9,189 nt of DNA from Candidatus Amesbacteria bacterium RBG_19FT_COMBO_48_16. Lineage in GTDB: Bacteria; Patescibacteriota; Microgenomatia; CAZETR01; Amesbacteraceae. A program made the position numbers and the translations under genes. The notes below the pieces were generated by a model. That model did not search any database. It was not told the origin of the DNA and saw nothing but the letters and a program-made list of their open reading frames with translations. The DNA is taken from NCBI GenBank assembly GCA_001775555.1, contig MEXE01000026.1, positions 1 through 9,189 of the forward strand. The letters are read 5' to 3'. Shown in pieces: positions 6,799 to 9,189 of the stretch (position 1 is its first letter; each line of letters starts with the position of its first letter).

Positions 6799-7041
6799 AC
6801 TTCTTTTTGCAACAACCAGCCTTGCCAAACGTGACTTTATTCTCGCAGCCTTATTTTTATGGACTATCCCTCGTTTCGCTGCCTTATCAATCGCTTTAAA
6901 CACTTTCTTCAAATTAACTGCTGTGGATTTTTTTCGCATGTTCCTGATAGTCTCCGAGAGAACCACCCTCACGCGCAAGTTCGCCTCTTTTTTGCGTTTA
7001 TCCGCTCTCAATTTTCTAATTGCACCTTTGGTTATCGGCAT
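6796..7041 (-). CDS. rpsT: 30S ribosomal protein bS20
   Basis: Small, very basic 81-aa protein. RKLRADKRKKEANLRVR near the N-terminus and IDKAAKRGIVHKNKAARIKSRLARL near the C-terminus match the bS20 three-helix bundle; the HKNKAARxKSRL block is diagnostic. bS20 binds the 16S rRNA 5' domain and h44 early in 30S assembly. I chose the ATG at 7041 (MPITKGAIRK) over an in-frame ATG at 7050 (adding MAA): the predicted -10 ends at 7051, directly against the earlier ATG, so that codon would not be in the transcript, and the residues after the later start match the usual S20 N-terminus. The gene is divergent from murJ and heads the train containing pilN and pilO. Confidence 0.93.
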   Translation of the reverse strand: MPITKGAIRKLRADKRKKEANLRVRVVLSETIRNMRKKSTAVNLKKVFKAIDKAAKRGIVHKNKAARIKSRLARLVVAKRS

Positions 7042-7049
7042 CGCGGCCA

Positions 7050-7059
7050 TATAATATCA
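7050..7059. promoter_or_regulatory. overlapping divergent -10 boxes shared by rpsT and murJ
   Basis: The plus strand reads TATAAT at 7050-7055, a perfect consensus -10, then seven bases to the murJ ATG at 7063. The minus strand reads TGA-TATTAT at 7059-7051, a TGn-extended -10 with one mismatch, aimed at rpsT. The two boxes occupy the same bases. Expected start points, 6-8 nt downstream, are about 7062-7063 for murJ and 7043-7045 for rpsT, so murJ would be leaderless and rpsT nearly so. The -35 candidates (TTGGTT near 7028 for murJ, TTGGAG near 7080 for rpsT) each match only three bases. Confidence 0.55.
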
Positions 7060-7062
7060 CAC

Positions 7063-8736
7063 ATGCGTAGGTTTCTCCAAAACGGCAGTTCCCTTCTCTT
7101 CCGGCGCCAAACCAACATTCTCTCAGCAGCTTTTGTGATTATGGTCACTTACGGGCTTTCCCAGGTTATGGGTCTTATTAAAACCCGGCTTTTAATCAGT
7201 TATTTTTTTGGTTCAAAAGCTGCCATTTTGGACATCTATTATGCCGCTTTTGTCATTCCCGACACCCTTTTCCAACTCTTGGTAATTGGTTCACTTTCCG
7301 CCGCTTTCATACCGGTTTTTACCCGTTATTTATCCAAAAGTCAGTCCCAAGCCTGGTATATCGCCAGCGCTTCTCTTAATTTGGTGCTGTTGGCATTTTT
7401 TCTCCTGTCTCTGGTAATTTTTGCTTTCGCCCCCTTTTTCTCCCGGCTTATTGCACCGGGTTTCAATTTGGGACAAATATCTGTTATGGCCTCACTTTTG
7501 CGGGTCATGCTTGTAGCCCAGCTTTTTTTTACGGTGTCCAGCTTCTTAACAGCCATTATCCACTCTCATCAGCGTTTCTTAATCCCCGCCTTAGCTCCGA
7601 TTGTCTATAACCTGGGTATTATCGCCGGTACTGTTTTTTTGTCCCCCGCTTTAGGAATTTTCGGTCCCGCAGTTGGCGTCGTTCTCGGAGCGTTCTTTCA
7701 TATGGCGCTTCAGGCTCCGCTGACTTTCCGGCTCGGCTTTCGTCCCCAGGCCTTACTCGACTGGCGCCACCCCGGAGTCAAGGAAACTTTGCGGCTGATG
7801 CCCCCTCGGGCTCTGGCTCTGGGGATAGATCAGATAGAAATGTTTGTCGCTGTCTTTTTAGCCTCCCTTATGGCTTCCGGATCTCTCACTCTTCTAAACG
7901 TTGCCCGCCTTTTATACGCTATTCCCTCAACTCTCTTTGGGGTGACTCTTGGCCAGGCTGCTATGCCCACTCTATCCCGCCTGTCATCCGACTCCGACCA
8001 GCAGGCTTTTCGCCGCACCCTGGTGGACACCCTTCTTCAGGCTGTTTTCTTTGCTCTGCCCCTAAGCATCTTGTTTATAGTTCTGCGTGTCCCTATTGTT
8101 CGTTTGGTTTTCGGTTCCCGCTCTTTTCCTTGGGCAGCCACCTTGACCACCGGAAAAACTCTGGCAGTATTGGCCTCCGCTGCCACCTTTACTGCTATTA
8201 TGCAATTGGTCGTCCGCGCTTTTTATGCCCTTCATGATACCAAGACCCCTCTTTTTATCGGCTTGGCTGCCGCCGCGTTTGATGTGACTTTAGCCGTGGT
8301 TGCCACCCGGGTATTTGGTTTGGGGGTTATTGGCTTAGCTCTGGCTATTTCGGTCACTGCGGTTTTGGAAACCTTTGTTTTATTTGCTTTTCTTTCCCGC
8401 AGGCTGCACCTGGATCCGCCTCTGGCCTCTCGCTTGGTGACATCTCTAGCCAAACTTGGCATCACCGGCTTGATAACCGGTTTTTCCCTCTGGCTTCCCA
8501 TGCGGTTTCTGGATCAATTTGTATTTGACACCACCCGCACCTTGCCTTTAATTGCTTTAACTTTTTCCACCTCGATTATCGGCTTGATAGTTTATTTATT
8601 TCTCTCTTTTCTTTTCCGTGTCAACGAACTGTCGGCTTTTGTTGCCCTGCTCCAGCGCCTTTTCAGTCTTGGTCGGCAGTTGACTTCTCCGCCTCCGGCC
8701 GAACCTATCATCCTCCCCGCCCCGGACCAGAACTGA
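7063..8736 (+). CDS. murJ: MurJ/MviN-type lipid II flippase
   Basis: A 557-aa polytopic protein of the MOP/MVF family with about 14 hydrophobic helices. Family blocks include GLIKTRLLISYFFG (37-50), LDIYYAAFVIPDTL (56-69), GSLSAAFIPVFTRYL (76-90), ARLLYAIPSTLFGVTLG (281-297) and FYALHDTKTPL (387-397). MurJ flips lipid-linked peptidoglycan precursor from cytoplasm to the outer face of the membrane. The ATG at 7063 is preferred: the frame extends upstream to 6859, but those 68 residues are antisense to rpsT and unlike MurJ. By alignment from memory with E. coli MurJ, R270 (here R282) and D39 (D57) are kept, R24 is Lys (K40), and R18, D25, R52, R53 and E57 are Q34, T41, F70, Q71 and I75. The C-terminal tail is proline-rich (SPPPAEPIILPAPDQN). 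Confidence 0.9.
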   Translation: MRRFLQNGSSLLFRRQTNILSAAFVIMVTYGLSQVMGLIKTRLLISYFFGSKAAILDIYYAAFVIPDTLFQLLVIGSLSAAFIPVFTRYLSKSQSQAWYIASASLNLVLLAFFLLSLVIFAFAPFFSRLIAPGFNLGQISVMASLLRVMLVAQLFFTVSSFLTAIIHSHQRFLIPALAPIVYNLGIIAGTVFLSPALGIFGPAVGVVLGAFFHMALQAPLTFRLGFRPQALLDWRHPGVKETLRLMPPRALALGIDQIEMFVAVFLASLMASGSLTLLNVARLLYAIPSTLFGVTLGQAAMPTLSRLSSDSDQQAFRRTLVDTLLQAVFFALPLSILFIVLRVPIVRLVFGSRSFPWAATLTTGKTLAVLASAATFTAIMQLVVRAFYALHDTKTPLFIGLAAAAFDVTLAVVATRVFGLGVIGLALAISVTAVLETFVLFAFLSRRLHLDPPLASRLVTSLAKLGITGLITGFSLWLPMRFLDQFVFDTTRTLPLIALTFSTSIIGLIVYLFLSFLFRVNELSAFVALLQRLFSLGRQLTSPPPAEPIILPAPDQN

Positions 8737-8749
8737 CATCGCAATGTCA
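8734..8749 (+). other. short perfect inverted repeat over the murJ stop codon
   Basis: TGACAT (8734-8739), a four-base loop CGCA, then ATGTCA (8744-8749). The stem begins with the murJ TGA stop. Six base pairs with no U-tract do not make a convincing intrinsic terminator; it may be an end of the adjacent dispersed repeat or chance. Confidence 0.35.
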
Positions 8750-8782
8750 TCCTGAGCGAGAAAAGCGAGTCGAAGAATCTCT
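8745..8782 (+). repeat. intergenic repeat-like element (TGTCATCCTGAGCGAG ... GTCGAAGAATCTC)
   Basis: It fills most of the 61-bp murJ-lepA gap. The layout TGTCATCCTGAGCGAG, AAAA, GCGAG, TCGAAGAATCT resembles a family of short dispersed intergenic sequences of the type TGTCATTCTGAGCGAAGCGAAGAATCTC, which I recall from many unrelated bacterial genomes. It has an internal GCGAG direct repeat and no coding capacity. Its right end abuts the predicted lepA -10. Only one copy is in the window, so repeat status rests on recognition of the motif. Confidence 0.5.
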
Positions 8783-8791
8783 TGGTAAAAT
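8783..8791 (+). promoter_or_regulatory. candidate extended -10 promoter for lepA, leaderless geometry
   Basis: TGG-TAAAAT (8783-8791) is a TGn-extended -10 with five of six consensus matches. Six bases (ACCCTC) then lead to the lepA ATG at 8798, which has no Shine-Dalgarno. A start point at the A of the ATG is predicted. No -35 is seen 16-18 bp upstream, where the repeat element lies. Confidence 0.45.
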
Positions 8792-8797
8792 ACCCTC

Positions 8798-9189
8798 ATG
8801 CAAAATATCCGCAACTTCGCAATTATTGCCCACATTGATCATGGTAAATCCACTCTGGCAGACCGGATGCTGGAATTAACCGGCACTGTTTCCCCCCGCC
8901 AGATGCGTGCCCAGCTCCTCGACAGTAATCCCATCGAAAGAGAGCGGGGGATTACCATCAAACTCGCCCCCGTAAGGATGGAAATGAAATATGGCTTCGA
9001 AAACGGTCAATTTAAAATATATCCGAAGGATACCAAAATTTTGAATTTTGAATTTTGCACTTTGAATTTAATCGATACTCCCGGCCACGTTGACTTTTCC
9101 TACGAAGTCAATCGTTCTCTTGCCGCCTGCGAGGGGGCGATTTTACTTGTCGATGCCACCCAGGGTGTCCAGGCTCAAACCTTGGCCCA
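8798..9189 (+). CDS. lepA: elongation factor 4 (LepA) GTPase, 3' partial, with an insertion in the G domain
   Basis: The first 130 codons are present and the gene runs off the right edge. MQNIRNFAIIAHIDHGKST shows the LepA N-terminus and P-loop (G1, 11-19). ERERGITIK (47-55) is switch I (G2), LNLIDTPGHVDFSYEV (89-104) holds G3, and RSLAACEGAILLVDATQGVQAQTLA (106-130) is LepA-like. EF-4 is a ribosome-bound translational GTPase that back-translocates or remodels stalled ribosomes. Between VRMEMK (59-64) and LNLIDTPGH this copy has 24 residues, where E. coli has eight by memory; the extra ~16 (about 73-88, IYPKDTKILNFEF and neighbours) are encoded by an AT-rich heptamer repeat. The frame stays open, so the gene is probably functional. 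The start has no SD and sits 6 nt from a -10-like box. Confidence 0.93.
   Translation, partial: MQNIRNFAIIAHIDHGKSTLADRMLELTGTVSPRQMRAQLLDSNPIERERGITIKLAPVRMEMKYGFENGQFKIYPKDTKILNFEFCTLNLIDTPGHVDFSYEVNRSLAACEGAILLVDATQGVQAQTLA
9039..9066 (+). repeat. four tandem TTTTGAA-type heptamers inside lepA
   Basis: The units are TTTTGAA (9039-9045), TTTTGAA (9046-9052), TTTTGCA (9053-9059) and CTTTGAA (9060-9066), followed by a partial TTTAAT. The complement, runs of AAAATTC, resembles heptamer repeats I recall as intergenic in cyanobacterial and candidate-phylum genomes. Here it lies inside an essential-type GTPase domain and adds codons without a stop. Confidence 0.7.

Noticed and set aside
7042..7050. 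Longer rpsT start (MAA added)
   Set aside because: That ATG abuts the predicted -10 and would lie upstream of the expected transcript start; bS20 similarity begins at the next Met. Kept only as an alternative.
6859..7062. In-frame 68-residue N-terminal extension of MurJ
   Set aside because: It lies antisense to rpsT, is Cys/His/Phe-rich and unlike MurJ, and a -10 box sits just before the internal ATG.
8232..8835. Minus-strand open frames of 89 and 79 aa across murJ and lepA
   Set aside because: Basic low-complexity readings antisense to well-supported genes; the second would cross the intergenic repeat and the lepA start.
9039..9066. CRISPR-like or iteron array
   Set aside because: The units are seven bases, tandem without spacers, and sit inside an intact lepA frame.

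Overview
The window most resembles a Candidate Phyla Radiation (Patescibacteria) genome, probably of the Microgenomates type. This is inferred from gene content and protein style, not from a database search. The signs are tightly packed genes with 1-15 bp gaps or 4-bp ATGA overlaps, a PilN/PilO type IV pilus-like pair beside a 66-residue membrane protein, an Fn3-type surface protein with a sortase signal, and a divergent MurJ. TGA, TAA and TAG all serve as stops, so the UGA-Gly code of Gracilibacteria and Absconditabacteria (SR1) is not in use. No tRNA, rRNA, CRISPR array, transposase or phage gene was seen.

Layout. A 5'-truncated GT39-like membrane glycosyltransferase (2-1486, +) converges, 15 bp apart, on a long minus-strand gene train. 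In transcription order that train is rpsT (bS20), pilN-like, pilO-like, a 66-aa single-TM protein, an Fn3/LPITG surface protein, a HAD-family phosphatase, a GT4 glycosyltransferase and a class I methyltransferase. Divergent from rpsT are murJ (lipid II flippase) and then lepA (EF-4), which runs off the right edge. No stretch over 300 bp lacks a gene.

How it may work together. PilN, PilO and the 66-aa protein look like an inner-membrane type IV pilus-like platform without an adjacent pilM. The same train encodes a surface protein with an N-terminal export signal, beta-sandwich domains, a Ser/Thr/Pro stalk and a C-terminal LPITG sorting signal, followed by sugar- or lipid-modifying enzymes. A cell-surface assembly and decoration module is a reasonable inference.

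The most interesting signals are: (i) -10 boxes 6-7 nt before the ATGs of murJ, pilN and lepA (and perhaps the HAD gene), suggesting leaderless mRNAs; (ii) a symmetric -10 sequence shared by rpsT and murJ in a 12-21 bp divergent gap; (iii) about 16 extra residues in the LepA GTPase domain, encoded by a TTTTGAA heptamer repeat; (iv) an LPITG protein inside a pilus-like operon; (v) loss of several MurJ charged residues considered essential in E. coli.
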